Shown here piece by piece: positions 43,186 to 52,288 of a stretch of 64,000 nucleotides of DNA (positions are counted from its first letter, which is position 1; the number at the start of each line of letters is the position of its first letter). The notes under the pieces are model-generated. The model had not been told where the DNA came from and did no database searches. It was given only the letters and a program-made list of their open reading frames with translations. Origin of the DNA: Paenibacillus contaminans (GTDB lineage: Bacteria; Bacillota; Bacilli; Paenibacillales; NBRC-103111). A program made the translations under genes and the position numbers. Location: the NCBI RefSeq assembly GCF_003285015.1, contig NZ_QMFB01000003.1, positions 186,001-250,000 on the forward strand, read 5' to 3'.

Positions 43186-44064
43186 TTATTCATAAACGTC
43201 GCCTGCTCCATTAATATCAGCCATACCCTGATTGGTAATACGAACGCGACGATTGCTACCGTTTGAAACAGATGCATATGTCGAATACCAAGTGCCTGAG
43301 CTGAGATATTCCCCTGATACAGTTCCTGAACCAAGGGAAACCGTCGAACTTCCGGTTATAACTATTACTTCATACTTGACAGTTCCAACGTAACATGTGG
43401 TGCAAGACAGATTTACCCGTTCTTGCCAGCCGTGAAATAGTACTTGTCCTTGGCTTGTACTAAAAGTATCAATACCGTTGACAGATTCGTTATAAATTAG
43501 ATTAATTATTCTGTAATCATCTAGTCCTACGGTCAATGGTGCAGTTGTTTCAGTGGTCTTAACATTACTATTTAGGTCAGCGTATTTTATTTGGTTTTTG
43601 GGTTTACCCTGAGAAACCTTTTGGTAATCTGGGGAATTTGGGTCCAGATTTATTTCAATTGGTTCAATAAGGACTTTCCATGATCCGTTTTTCTTAATTA
43701 CAGTATAAGTAATCTCCGGTAACGTTCCAACATCATCATAAGATAGTACAACTTGAAACTGAACACTAAGAGGATCCAAAGTTTTACTAGAGTTAATTTT
43801 ATACTGTCTCAAAGGAACTGTTTTATGATACTGTGCATATTCCTCCCTTTGAGTAATCTCATCGCTATAATTCAAATCAATAGAATTGGCTACCATCGAA
43901 TCAATATCCCCGTTTTTTACAGAAACAAAATAATTTTCGATAACTTGATATGGATCTGATAGTTTCTCATTGTTTTTTTCCGCTTGGACACTAACATTTA
44001 TAAAACATAGTACCAAGACCAAAGACAAAACACTTTTCAAAATCTTAGAAAAACTCTTAGTCAT
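43186..44064 (-). CDS. Secreted hypothetical protein, AT-rich
   Basis: A 292-aa exported protein. The N-terminus MTKSFSKILKSVLSLVLVLCFINVSVQAEK is a signal peptide, cleaved after VQA. The first half (about 35-120) resembles an NTF2-like or DUF4829-type domain (YQVIENYFVSVKNGDIDSM...NGSWKVLIEP). The second half is Ser/Thr/Gly-rich and probably beta-stranded, with one CTTC pair. It is far more AT-rich than the genes outside this zone and stands alone between the intron remnant and the sigma-factor gene. Function unknown; recent acquisition is suggested. Confidence 0.7.
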   Translation of the reverse strand: MTKSFSKILKSVLSLVLVLCFINVSVQAEKNNEKLSDPYQVIENYFVSVKNGDIDSMVANSIDLNYSDEITQREEYAQYHKTVPLRQYKINSSKTLDPLSVQFQVVLSYDDVGTLPEITYTVIKKNGSWKVLIEPIEINLDPNSPDYQKVSQGKPKNQIKYADLNSNVKTTETTAPLTVGLDDYRIINLIYNESVNGIDTFSTSQGQVLFHGWQERVNLSCTTCYVGTVKYEVIVITGSSTVSLGSGTVSGEYLSSGTWYSTYASVSNGSNRRVRITNQGMADINGAGDVYE

Positions 44065-44483
44065 TTTTCTCCCACTCCTTAATAGTTTTTCCCCAGTAAA
44101 ATTTGAGAAATTTACTTAAATTACCTCATTTAATAAAGACATCATAATATGTTAAATCGTTTCATTAATTCAATCTATTTCTTAAGAAAGTTTGATATGC
44201 ACTGATGCTGTGAGGAAAAGTTATAATCCATAGTTGTTTGCATGACTTCATTGCTAAGAAAAATAAGTACCAAAGAGCTACAATTTACGTTTATTGAAAT
44301 AGTGGACACAAACTTTTTTACGAATGCCAGTTTTTATTTACTGAATCAGTTAAGTCTTCTCCCCGGAAAAGAAAGAAAACTATACTCAGCGGTGCGCCTT
44401 TGACAAAAAAATGATTAGCGGGTGAGAGTTTTCACGATCGCTATTCGTCTATATAGTGTATAGAAATTCAAGGAGGCTTTATT
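44065..44483. other. AT-rich intergenic region before the ECF sigma gene
   Basis: 419 bases with no gene. Close to the sigma gene, TGAGAG and CGTCTA are separated by 17 bases (about 44421-44450), a weak match to an ECF-type promoter, which would fit autoregulation. Confidence 0.4.
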
Positions 44484-45065
44484 GTGGAGGAATGTGTAAC
44501 CCAAGACGAAAAAGCACGTGAAAAAGAGTGGATTAGCAGAGTGTTGGAAGGTCATAAGGAAGACTACACTTATCTGGTGAACCGATACAAAAATAAAATA
44601 TATGGTCTTCTGCGAGGTATGGGAGCGGATCACCAGGATGCGCAGGATCTGACCCAAGAGACCTTTCTCAAAGCTTACCGCAAACTGGGCTCGCATGATT
44701 TTACTAAAAGTCTGGCATCGTGGTTATATACGATCGCTGTGAATCTACTTAGGGACCTGCGTAGAAAGGCACCTTCCATGGAGCTGCAGGCGGATCCCGC
44801 TCTCCATTCTTCACCCAGCGACGATCCGGAAGAGGCTTTGTTATTAGCCGAGCATCGTACGGAGCTTCTAGACCAGATTCGAAAACTCCCTACCAATTAC
44901 CAGATCACGATAATGTTACGCTACACGAATGATTTGAGTTATGAAGAGATAAGCGAGGTATTGGAAGTTCCGCAAAACAAAATCCAAAATGACCTGTACA
45001 GAGCCAAACGGAGATTGAAACAACTGATGACCGCAGAGGAGGTAAAAACCGATGCAATGCTTTAG
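44484..45065 (+). CDS. ECF-type RNA polymerase sigma factor
   Basis: A 193-aa sigma-70 family member of the extracytoplasmic-function group. Region 2 is visible (YLVNRYKNKIYGLLRGMGADHQDAQDLTQETFLKAYRKL) and region 4 (LPTNYQITIMLRYTNDLSYEEISEVLEVPQNKIQNDLYRAKRRL). GTG start at 44484, seven bases after AAGGAGG. Its last 14 bases overlap the anti-sigma gene, so the two are translationally coupled. It is likely held at the membrane by the neighbour and freed by an envelope signal. Confidence 0.93.
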   Translation: MEECVTQDEKAREKEWISRVLEGHKEDYTYLVNRYKNKIYGLLRGMGADHQDAQDLTQETFLKAYRKLGSHDFTKSLASWLYTIAVNLLRDLRRKAPSMELQADPALHSSPSDDPEEALLLAEHRTELLDQIRKLPTNYQITIMLRYTNDLSYEEISEVLEVPQNKIQNDLYRAKRRLKQLMTAEEVKTDAML

Positions 45066-46761
45066 CCTCGTTGAGATGGAAAAATACATTATGGATGATC
45101 CTTATCTCCGTAAAAATCAAACTACCGAGCATATCATGGCCTGCTCTCATTGCCGCTCCATATACCAGGGGCTGCTCGAAGAACAAGAACGATGGAATCG
45201 AGAACTGTTTCCGCAAGTATTGTCTGATTCTTTTACCGACAATCTGATGAATATGCTAGAACTAGAAGAGGCGGAACATACCGATAAAAAAGCAACAACG
45301 GTGCATGACTGCAAATTGGCAGTAGCCTGTTTAGAGCAGTCTAATGGTGGCTTTACAACCGTGACAGACTGTAAAGATCGGTCCGGTAAAGGTAGAAATC
45401 GGTTGTTCAAACTGAAGGGCACAAGCTTCTGGAAGCTAACGATTGCAACTGCTTCGCTGCTGATTCTTTTGAGCACTGCAGTAATATATGCCGTACCGAC
45501 ACTTGCAGAGACACTCCGTTCCCTATTTGCTCGGGACGAAACCGACATAGGACTGCTTCGGGCACAAGAGTTTGGTATGGTAGAGCATCCGCACATTCAG
45601 GTAAAAGATAAAGGATATACTGTCAAAATTGACGAAGCGGTAGCGGACCCTACCCGGGTGGTTGTGGCGCTGCAGTTATTCGGACCTGATGGAAAGCATG
45701 ATCGAGACCGATTGGTCATAAATGATGAAAACAGTATAATAATTAAAGACGATCAGGGAAAAGTCGTGGGAGAGTTGTACGATATGGGGATGACGAGCGA
45801 CTTTTACTATCTCGTCGCATTCTTCCCTGACCCCCTTCAATCCGATTCGATTACGATAGAAGGCCGGCTTACACAGCTAGGAAATAAATTACAGAACACA
45901 TCTGTTGTTAAGGGGGAATGGGACTTCAATTTCTCCATCGATATGAAGGAAGCCAAGAAAAAAACAATCGTTACCCCACTTGAGGGAAGCTACACAGCAC
46001 CAGACGGTATGACGGTCCGCTTAAAACGGTTGACCCGAATGGTACAGGGGGTTCGTTTGGAGCTGGACACGGAGCTTAGTGAGGAAGCGTTAGGCCGTTC
46101 CCCTGGAGAACTTTGGAAAGAACAAAGCTTGAAATTTCATTTCGAGAATTTGCAAGGGGAAGAGATCCACAGCGTAAACACAAGGAAAACTCCGCATAAG
46201 GATAGCTTGATGACACAGTCTCATCTACCTGGCGACAAACCCGGTTTGATGCACTGGAGCTATACATTCAAAGATTTACCGCAAGACAATCCCTATTCCT
46301 TCGTGTGGGATGGATACTCCATTTCGGAGTGGGACGGAGCTTCGGTTCAATTTGAACCTGCCAAGTTGAAAGTTCAGCCGATTCCTTTTCGTTTCGATGG
46401 CGATGAACTTATGCTGAGAGATTTCACCATAGAGTTCCCGCCGAATACGAATGGGAAAGAAGTGGAGGGTGCCTTGCATCTGGACGGAAAACTACGGAAC
46501 GAGGATCGACATAATGAATGGATTTTGGAAATTCCGGGTGGTAAAACATATACGACCACGATGCGCGGGGCCATGACCTCGGAAGCATCCGGATGGAAAG
46601 ATGGCTATTCTTTGCTCGGCGGTCCACAGTTAGGCGGTTTATTCAACTTCCGTGCTCAGGGGCTTTCGACGATACCTGACCAACTCCGACTGATACGCAC
46701 AGTTGTGGATAGGCTTTATACCAACATAGATTGGTCCATTCCAGTTGAGGAAGAAAGTTAA
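45052..46761 (+). CDS. Membrane anti-sigma factor with large extracellular DUF4179-type domain
   Basis: A 569-aa single-pass protein. Cytoplasmic residues 1-125 carry the zinc anti-sigma motif H27-x3-C31-x2-C34. The transmembrane helix lies at about 126-149 (FWKLTIATASLLILLSTAVIYAVP). The 420-residue outside part resembles DUF4179/DUF5643 anti-sigma sensors (GYTVKIDEAVADPTRVVVALQL). It overlaps the sigma gene by 14 bases. The extracellular part is long for this family. The signal sensed is unknown. Confidence 0.88.
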   Translation: MQCFSLVEMEKYIMDDPYLRKNQTTEHIMACSHCRSIYQGLLEEQERWNRELFPQVLSDSFTDNLMNMLELEEAEHTDKKATTVHDCKLAVACLEQSNGGFTTVTDCKDRSGKGRNRLFKLKGTSFWKLTIATASLLILLSTAVIYAVPTLAETLRSLFARDETDIGLLRAQEFGMVEHPHIQVKDKGYTVKIDEAVADPTRVVVALQLFGPDGKHDRDRLVINDENSIIIKDDQGKVVGELYDMGMTSDFYYLVAFFPDPLQSDSITIEGRLTQLGNKLQNTSVVKGEWDFNFSIDMKEAKKKTIVTPLEGSYTAPDGMTVRLKRLTRMVQGVRLELDTELSEEALGRSPGELWKEQSLKFHFENLQGEEIHSVNTRKTPHKDSLMTQSHLPGDKPGLMHWSYTFKDLPQDNPYSFVWDGYSISEWDGASVQFEPAKLKVQPIPFRFDGDELMLRDFTIEFPPNTNGKEVEGALHLDGKLRNEDRHNEWILEIPGGKTYTTTMRGAMTSEASGWKDGYSLLGGPQLGGLFNFRAQGLSTIPDQLRLIRTVVDRLYTNIDWSIPVEEES

Positions 46762-46879
46762 TGATAATGTAGTAGTGTTTAGGTTTAGGCTTAATGCCGT
46801 TATAAAAGGAGCTTCTACAAACTGCCGATAAAGGGCAGAATGGTAGTACATTAAACAAACGGAAAAGATAGCTAAATAT

Positions 46880-47597
46880 AATCTTTGCGGCCTCGGCGAA
46901 ATATTCGATTCGGTGCAAACGAGGAAGTCGCTTGCTTCCATCTACCGCCATAATTTCAAGACAAGCATGCGGAACATTTTCAATCCTTGGCGCTTGTACA
47001 GCCTGAACGACGAAGCCGGGCTCATGATCTGCACATGGCCGGAAGGCACAGTCAAGCCAGCCGTACCGCTTACGTATTCGACGGAAACGATGAACGGCTT
47101 CGAATATCAGGCCGCGGTCCATATGATTCAGAAAGGGAAGGTCGCCGAAGGCATGGAAATCGTCGAAGCGATACGCGACCGGTATGACGGCGAACGCAGA
47201 AGTCCATGGAACGAGTTCGAATGCGGGAGCAATTATGCGAGATCGATGGCCAGCTATTCGCTGCTTTTGACTTACAGCGGCTTCGAATACGATATGACGG
47301 TCAAACGGATCTTCTTTAACCCGAATTGCCGAAGGCGATTCGTTCCGATGCTTCTGGTCGCTTGACAGCGGCTGGGGAACGTTCGAACGGAACGGCGGCC
47401 GGGTTGAGCTGCGCGTGCTGTACGGAGAGCTTGAAATCCGCAGCCTGAATCTGCCGTTCATACAAGGACGGCAGGCCACCGAAATCACAATCGGTTCCGT
47501 GCCGGTCTCGTTCAGCCTGCAAGACGGACTCATCGCCTTCCAGCCGAACATTCGGATCAAAGCGGGCCAGTCGGTAAGCGTTACGTTCGGATCGTGA
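46880..47597 (+). pseudogene. GH116 (GBA2-type glucosidase) C-terminal fragment, frameshifted
   Basis: Starting without a start codon, the frame reads [20 protein letters not shown] then [57 protein letters not shown] and [12 protein letters not shown], matching the C-terminal barrel of GH116/DUF608 enzymes. Near 47325 the frame shifts, continuing as [21 protein letters not shown] to TFGS at 47597. The N-terminal part, about 500 residues in relatives, is missing. It follows the anti-sigma gene by 120 bases, suggesting that the sigma/anti-sigma DNA replaced the 5' part. Confidence 0.85.
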
Positions 47598-47693
47598 CTC
47601 ATGCGGCTCCCCGTCCAAGATGATATTGCGCACAGCAGATGGGTCGTTTCAATATATGGAAGCATTAAGCGAATCAGTCGCAAAGAATGAGCA

Positions 47694-47742
47694 AAGACGC
47701 TTGCATAACCACAGTCATTGTGGGGATGGAAGCGTCTTTTTT
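47694..47742 (+). terminator. Terminator after the GH116 remnant
   Basis: AAGACGCTTGCAT pairs imperfectly with ATGGAAGCGTCTT, followed by TTTTTTC; it remains although the gene upstream is broken. Confidence 0.8.
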
Positions 47743-47875
47743 CAAAATATCATTTATATGTTACACAATTCCTTAAGCCTGATATTTCACCGGTAAACGA
47801 GCCTGTCCTTAAGCGTATGCTTACGAAGTCGCTTACTTCGAAAGCGTTTAGGACGGCGAAGCGTTTATCCTTGTG
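47742..47875 (-). repeat. Dispersed hairpin repeat, copy D (long form, reversed)
   Basis: Reversed, it reads AAGGATAAACGCTTCGCC, the 45-base insert with CTTTCGAAGTAAGCGACTTC, GGACAGGCTCGTTTACCG and GTGTAACATATAAATGATA, nearly identical to copy C at 29032-29166. Confidence 0.85.
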
Positions 47876-47937
47876 CTTGTTCATTGCAATGCGTCGGATC
47901 CGGAATGCAAGCTTGACTTTCGGCCCCCTAATTTTCG

Positions 47938-49536
47938 TTACGAGTCTGCCGGCTTTTTGCTTTCGCGATATTCGGACGGCGTCATACCCGTATACTTCTG
48001 AAATACTTTCGTAAAATATCTTCGCTCGAGATAACCGACCGATTCACCTATTTGCGTAACGCTTCTGTCGCTTACGGCTAGCATCGATTTCGCCGTCTCC
48101 ATCCGGAGCTTCGTAACGTACTCGACGAATGTGACGCCGAAGTGCTGCTTGAACAGCAAACTGAAATAACTGCCGCTGATGCCGAGGTAATCGGCAAGCT
48201 CGTCGATTCCGAGATCGGCGGACAGCTTCTTGTCGATATAGTCCTTGGCCGAAATCATGAGGACGACGCTCGACTTTTTTCCGACCACTACCTGCAGGCA
48301 TTGATTGATCAGCTCGTTCATGACGGCCAGCAAATCCTTCGCTCCCATGCAGCGGCCCAGCTTGCCCCAGATCGCTTCTTCCTGTGTTTGGGGAAGCACA
48401 TCCATCTCGCGCATTTCCCGCAGCAAATGGAGCACGAGAAAATGCAGGATTTGCTGAACGCGAAGCAGCGCGGTATCCGGTATCGTTCGCAAATGACGAT
48501 TGAGCGACTGCAGCGCTTCCTCCGTTTGCCTGCGATCGCATTGCTTCAACCCCGATACGATCGCCTCCACCAGCTGCCACAAAAAGTCGACGGACTCCCG
48601 CCGCTCGCCCGCCTCCTCCGTTTCCGCAATCAGCAAGCCTTCTCCGGGGGCGAGGCTGACGGAGCGCTGTACGCTCTTATAGGCCACCGACAGCCGATCT
48701 GCGGAAACGGGACGCGGACAAATGCCGATGCAGACGCCGAGCTTTACGTTATGCCCGACCGCTTCGCGCACAAGCTCCGCCCATCGCAGCGCTTGACCGC
48801 CGTCGAACGCGGCGTCTCCTTTCGGATGCTCGATCAATAGGCACCATTCGCCTTCGCGCATTTGCAGCACCGCATATTTCTTTTTCTCGCCGGCAAGCGC
48901 TTCCTGAAGTACGTTGCGTATCGCGAAATTCCACAGCTTGCGTTCCTCCTCGCTCCAGCCGAGCGAAAGCTGCGAGTAGCGGTCAAGATCGACAAGGAGG
49001 AGGGCGTACTCCAGCTCATCCAGCTGAAGTTCTTCGGCCGCAAGCAGCGGGTGTGCCGCGACCGACGTATAGTCCATCAGAAAATCGTACAATATTTTTT
49101 CATACGCCAGCCCGACTACGCTGCCCCACTTGCGCTCCTCGCTTCTCGCTTCCTGCCTTCTGATCCGGATAGCCGAAGCCGCTCTCCGAACGACTTGCTC
49201 CAGCTCCTCGTAATCGATCGGCTTGAGCATATATTCCTTGACGCCGAACCGCATGACGGAGCGGGCGTATTCGAAGTCCTGATAACCGGTCAGCATGACG
49301 CACTCGCATTCGCCGGTCAGCTCGCGCAGCTTCTCAACGAACGTAATCCCGTCCATGACGGGCATGCGTATATCCGAAAGGACGAGATCGGGCCGGTGCT
49401 CCTCCGCCAATTGCAGCGCCTTCACGCCGTTGCCGGCGAGCCCGACGATTTCGAAGCCGATCTCCTCCCAAGGAATTACCTTCTGCAGATTGCGCAAAAT
49501 GTTGATCTCATCGTCCACCAAAAGCGCCTTCAGCAT
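47938..49536 (-). CDS. YesN-type response regulator, cluster 2
   Basis: A 532-aa regulator with receiver (DDE near residue 8, phospho-Asp D55 in LVLSDIRMP, KPIDYEE), a long central region and C-terminal AraC output (GIDELADYLGISGSYFSLLFKQ, VTQIGESVGYLERRYFTKVFQKYTG). It matches cluster 1's regulator throughout, showing common descent. ATG at 49534-49536 follows GGGAGTG. It is last in the operon binding protein-permease-permease-kinase-regulator and probably activates that operon and related transport genes. Confidence 0.93.
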   Translation of the reverse strand: MLKALLVDDEINILRNLQKVIPWEEIGFEIVGLAGNGVKALQLAEEHRPDLVLSDIRMPVMDGITFVEKLRELTGECECVMLTGYQDFEYARSVMRFGVKEYMLKPIDYEELEQVVRRAASAIRIRRQEARSEERKWGSVVGLAYEKILYDFLMDYTSVAAHPLLAAEELQLDELEYALLLVDLDRYSQLSLGWSEEERKLWNFAIRNVLQEALAGEKKKYAVLQMREGEWCLLIEHPKGDAAFDGGQALRWAELVREAVGHNVKLGVCIGICPRPVSADRLSVAYKSVQRSVSLAPGEGLLIAETEEAGERRESVDFLWQLVEAIVSGLKQCDRRQTEEALQSLNRHLRTIPDTALLRVQQILHFLVLHLLREMREMDVLPQTQEEAIWGKLGRCMGAKDLLAVMNELINQCLQVVVGKKSSVVLMISAKDYIDKKLSADLGIDELADYLGISGSYFSLLFKQHFGVTFVEYVTKLRMETAKSMLAVSDRSVTQIGESVGYLERRYFTKVFQKYTGMTPSEYRESKKPADS

Positions 49537-49585
49537 ATACGTCACTCCCTTTTGTCTATCGCCCTTTGTATCCCGCTTACAGCTT

Positions 49586-51439
49586 TCAACGAGTCGCAGC
49601 CGCCTCTTTTTCCGATTCGTGCCGATCCTCGCCTATTGCCGGTATCGTGCATTTGATCGTCGTGCCTTTCCCCGGCATGCTGCATAGGAACAAACCGTAG
49701 CCGGGTCCGTAATGGATGCGGATCCGATCCGCCACATTGTTTACGCCTAAGCCTTGCCGTTCGCCGAAAGGATACGCCGTTTGCGCGTCCAGCAGCGACT
49801 GGTTCGCCGCGGTCGAATATTGAAACGCTGGCAGCCGCTCCGGCGGAATGCCTACGCCGTTGTCTTCCACATAAAATGCGAGTTTGTCGCCCTCAAGTAC
49901 GATCCGGATGCGGATCATCCCTTTGTAGCCTATGCCCTCGAAGCCGTGCTGAATGCAATTTTCCACAAGCGGCTGAAGCGTCAGCTTTTGAACCGTGTAA
50001 TGCAAAAGCTCCTCGGGAACGTCCAGCTCGTATTCGAACAAATCCTCGAAACGATAGCTTTGAATTTCCATATAACTGGTCAGATGCTCCAATTCCTGGC
50101 GCACCGAAATTTCTTCTTTATGATGAATGCTGATGCGCAAAATATTGCCAAGCCTCCGCACCATCTGACTGACCTTGCGCCCCTCGTTCTGCACCGCCAA
50201 AATATTGATCGACTCCAGCGTATTAAACAGAAAATGCGGCTTGATTTGAGCCTGCAGCAGCATCAGCTCCGCTTTATTCTTGCGTTCCTGTTCGCGCTTG
50301 ATCTCGTTTAACAGATCGCTGATCCGTTCCGCCATGCTGTTGAAGCCCCGCGACAGTACGGACGTTTCGTCCTTCGACTGCGCCATTACCCGAATCGTCA
50401 AATCGCCGTGCTCGACTTTTTTCATTGCTCCTACGACCCGCAAAATAAACCGGATGATCCGATTGACAAAAACGAAGTTGAAAATAAAAGCAAATCCAAG
50501 TATAACCGTCAGAAAAAACGCGATCCAGCCCATAACCGTCGTCATCTGACCGCTGATATCGTCAAGCGGAGTGATCGATACGACGCTCCACCCTTTTGCG
50601 CCTAAATCTTCAAGCTCAAGTGATTGAAACGAAACGATGTTCGGTTTGCCGCCGAACTCGACCTTCTCGCTTTCGAACGGGCGGCCCGGCTTCCGGGAGC
50701 CTTTAAGTGTTTCGAATACATTTTTCCCCTGCAGCTCCTGACCGTAATTGTCAAAATGAACGAGGCCGTCCTCCCCCATCAGCAGGAAACGTCTATTCAC
50801 CGACTCGCCGGTGCTGTACAGGTTGAATATATTTTCCAGCTCGCCGAACTGCACTTGCAGCAGCAAAACGCCGCGGTCCTCCAAATTATAAAAATCTTTC
50901 ACCACACGCACCTGATAATAATAAGAATCGTCCAAGCCCAGCTCGGCATGCTCCTTCGGCCCGATCCATTTCGGCGTGCCGTTCAGCTCCAGCACCTCGT
51001 CGTATACCGGGTTTTCCTTGAGCTTGTCGAACGAAATGAGCTTTTTGCTCATATTGCTTGCAGAATACGAGGAGCCGGAACTGGAAAAAAGCGCCACGGA
51101 GACGATCGGCTGATACGTCAGCACCGTCTGCCGTATGTTTCGCTCGAAAGCCGAATTCAGCTCGTTCGTTTCCTGCGAAGGCTCTTGCCGCCAGTACATT
51201 TCCTTATAGATGCCTTGAATTTCGCCGCGCATAATCGAATAATAGTCGGAAAAATAGTTCGCTTCCTTTAGCACATACCGAAGGTTTCGGCCGATCGCCT
51301 TCAGCGTCAGCTCGTTCTGTTCGCTGAACTTCGTTTCGATCAGCCTTTGCGAAAGCGTGAAGCTGCCCCAGCTTAGCGTCAGCAGCGGCAGAATGATGAA
51401 AATGATGAACGCACCGAGTATTTTTTTGTAAAGGCTCAT
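49586..51439 (-). CDS. YesM-type sensor histidine kinase, cluster 2
   Basis: A 617-aa kinase: membrane helix at 8-30, extracellular sensor to about 285, second helix about 292-318, HAMP (AMKKVEHGDLTIRVMAQSKDE), phospho-His in QIKPHFLFNTLES, ATPase motifs LVENCIQHGFEG and GLGVNNVADRI. The N-terminal sensor shares ELTLKAIGRN and KEANYFSD with cluster 1's kinase. ATG start behind GGAGCAGG. It follows the permease gene by 23 bases. Confidence 0.93.
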   Translation of the reverse strand: MSLYKKILGAFIIFIILPLLTLSWGSFTLSQRLIETKFSEQNELTLKAIGRNLRYVLKEANYFSDYYSIMRGEIQGIYKEMYWRQEPSQETNELNSAFERNIRQTVLTYQPIVSVALFSSSGSSYSASNMSKKLISFDKLKENPVYDEVLELNGTPKWIGPKEHAELGLDDSYYYQVRVVKDFYNLEDRGVLLLQVQFGELENIFNLYSTGESVNRRFLLMGEDGLVHFDNYGQELQGKNVFETLKGSRKPGRPFESEKVEFGGKPNIVSFQSLELEDLGAKGWSVVSITPLDDISGQMTTVMGWIAFFLTVILGFAFIFNFVFVNRIIRFILRVVGAMKKVEHGDLTIRVMAQSKDETSVLSRGFNSMAERISDLLNEIKREQERKNKAELMLLQAQIKPHFLFNTLESINILAVQNEGRKVSQMVRRLGNILRISIHHKEEISVRQELEHLTSYMEIQSYRFEDLFEYELDVPEELLHYTVQKLTLQPLVENCIQHGFEGIGYKGMIRIRIVLEGDKLAFYVEDNGVGIPPERLPAFQYSTAANQSLLDAQTAYPFGERQGLGVNNVADRIRIHYGPGYGLFLCSMPGKGTTIKCTIPAIGEDRHESEKEAAATR

Positions 51440-51462
51440 CCATCCTGCTCCTTCTCGCCGTC

Positions 51463-52287
51463 TTAGCCCTTCACGCTTCCCGCCGCTACGCCCTCGATAA
51501 TTTTTTTCTGAAGAACGGCGTAGACGATAATGACCGGCACGCAGCTGATCATGACCGCCGCGCTCATGGCGCCGTAATTGAAGTTGAACTTATCCATAAA
51601 GGCGACGACCGCCACGGGGAGCGTACGCAGGCTTTCTCCCGACAGCAGAAGGCTGGCCAAAATGTACTCGTTCCAATGGCTGATGAAGTTGATGATAAAC
51701 ACGGTTACGAGCGTCGGCATCGTTAGCGGAAGCACGATACGCCCGAGCAGGCCGAACACCGAAAGACCGTCCATGATTCCCGCTTCCTCGAGCTCCTTCG
51801 GTATCGATTTGAGGAACGCCGCGATGACGAATACCGAAAGCGGGATGCCGAAAGCCGTATACGGTACGATCAAAGCGAAAGGCGTGTTGTACAAGCCTAA
51901 ATTTTTGATCATGATATAAAGCGGAATTAACAGCGACACGGGCGAAATAAGCAGCGAAAGCAGCAGCAGACCGTACGTCATTTTGCTGAGCGTCGGAAAT
52001 TTCATCCGTGTAACGGCGTAAGCTATGCCCAGCGCAAGCAAGATCGAAGCCGTCGTTGCCGTCGTGGAAATATACAAGCTGTTGAAGAAAAATTTGCCGA
52101 TGTGCGCGCTCGTAAACGCCTTCGTGTAATTTTCCAAGCTGAACGACTCGGGCAGGCTCCACGGATGCGTCACGATTTGGGTGTTGTCCTTGAAGGACGA
52201 ATTCAGCACGAACAGCAGCGGATACAAGATAACGGCGAGATACGGCAAGAGGATCAGGTGAGGGAACAGCTTGATGCGTTTTTTCAT
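51463..52287 (-). CDS. Sugar ABC transporter permease, MalG-type
   Basis: A 274-aa permease with six predicted membrane helices and the EAA loop near LEEAGIMDGLSVFGLLGRIVLPLTMPTLVTV (EAGIMDG...LP). It forms the channel with the MalF-type partner encoded just upstream; the ATPase subunit is not encoded nearby and is probably a shared MsmX-type protein. ATG at 52285-52287 is preceded by AGGAGGTCG inside the end of the partner gene. Confidence 0.93.
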   Translation of the reverse strand: MKKRIKLFPHLILLPYLAVILYPLLFVLNSSFKDNTQIVTHPWSLPESFSLENYTKAFTSAHIGKFFFNSLYISTTATTASILLALGIAYAVTRMKFPTLSKMTYGLLLLSLLISPVSLLIPLYIMIKNLGLYNTPFALIVPYTAFGIPLSVFVIAAFLKSIPKELEEAGIMDGLSVFGLLGRIVLPLTMPTLVTVFIINFISHWNEYILASLLLSGESLRTLPVAVVAFMDKFNFNYGAMSAAVMISCVPVIIVYAVLQKKIIEGVAAGSVKG

Positions 52288-52288
52288 A

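Larger units (their letters stand above)
47598..47937. other. Intergenic region between the GH116 remnant and the cluster 2 regulator
   Basis: 340 bases without a gene. It contains a terminator (47694-47742) and the reversed copy D of the dispersed repeat (47742-47875). Confidence 0.6.
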
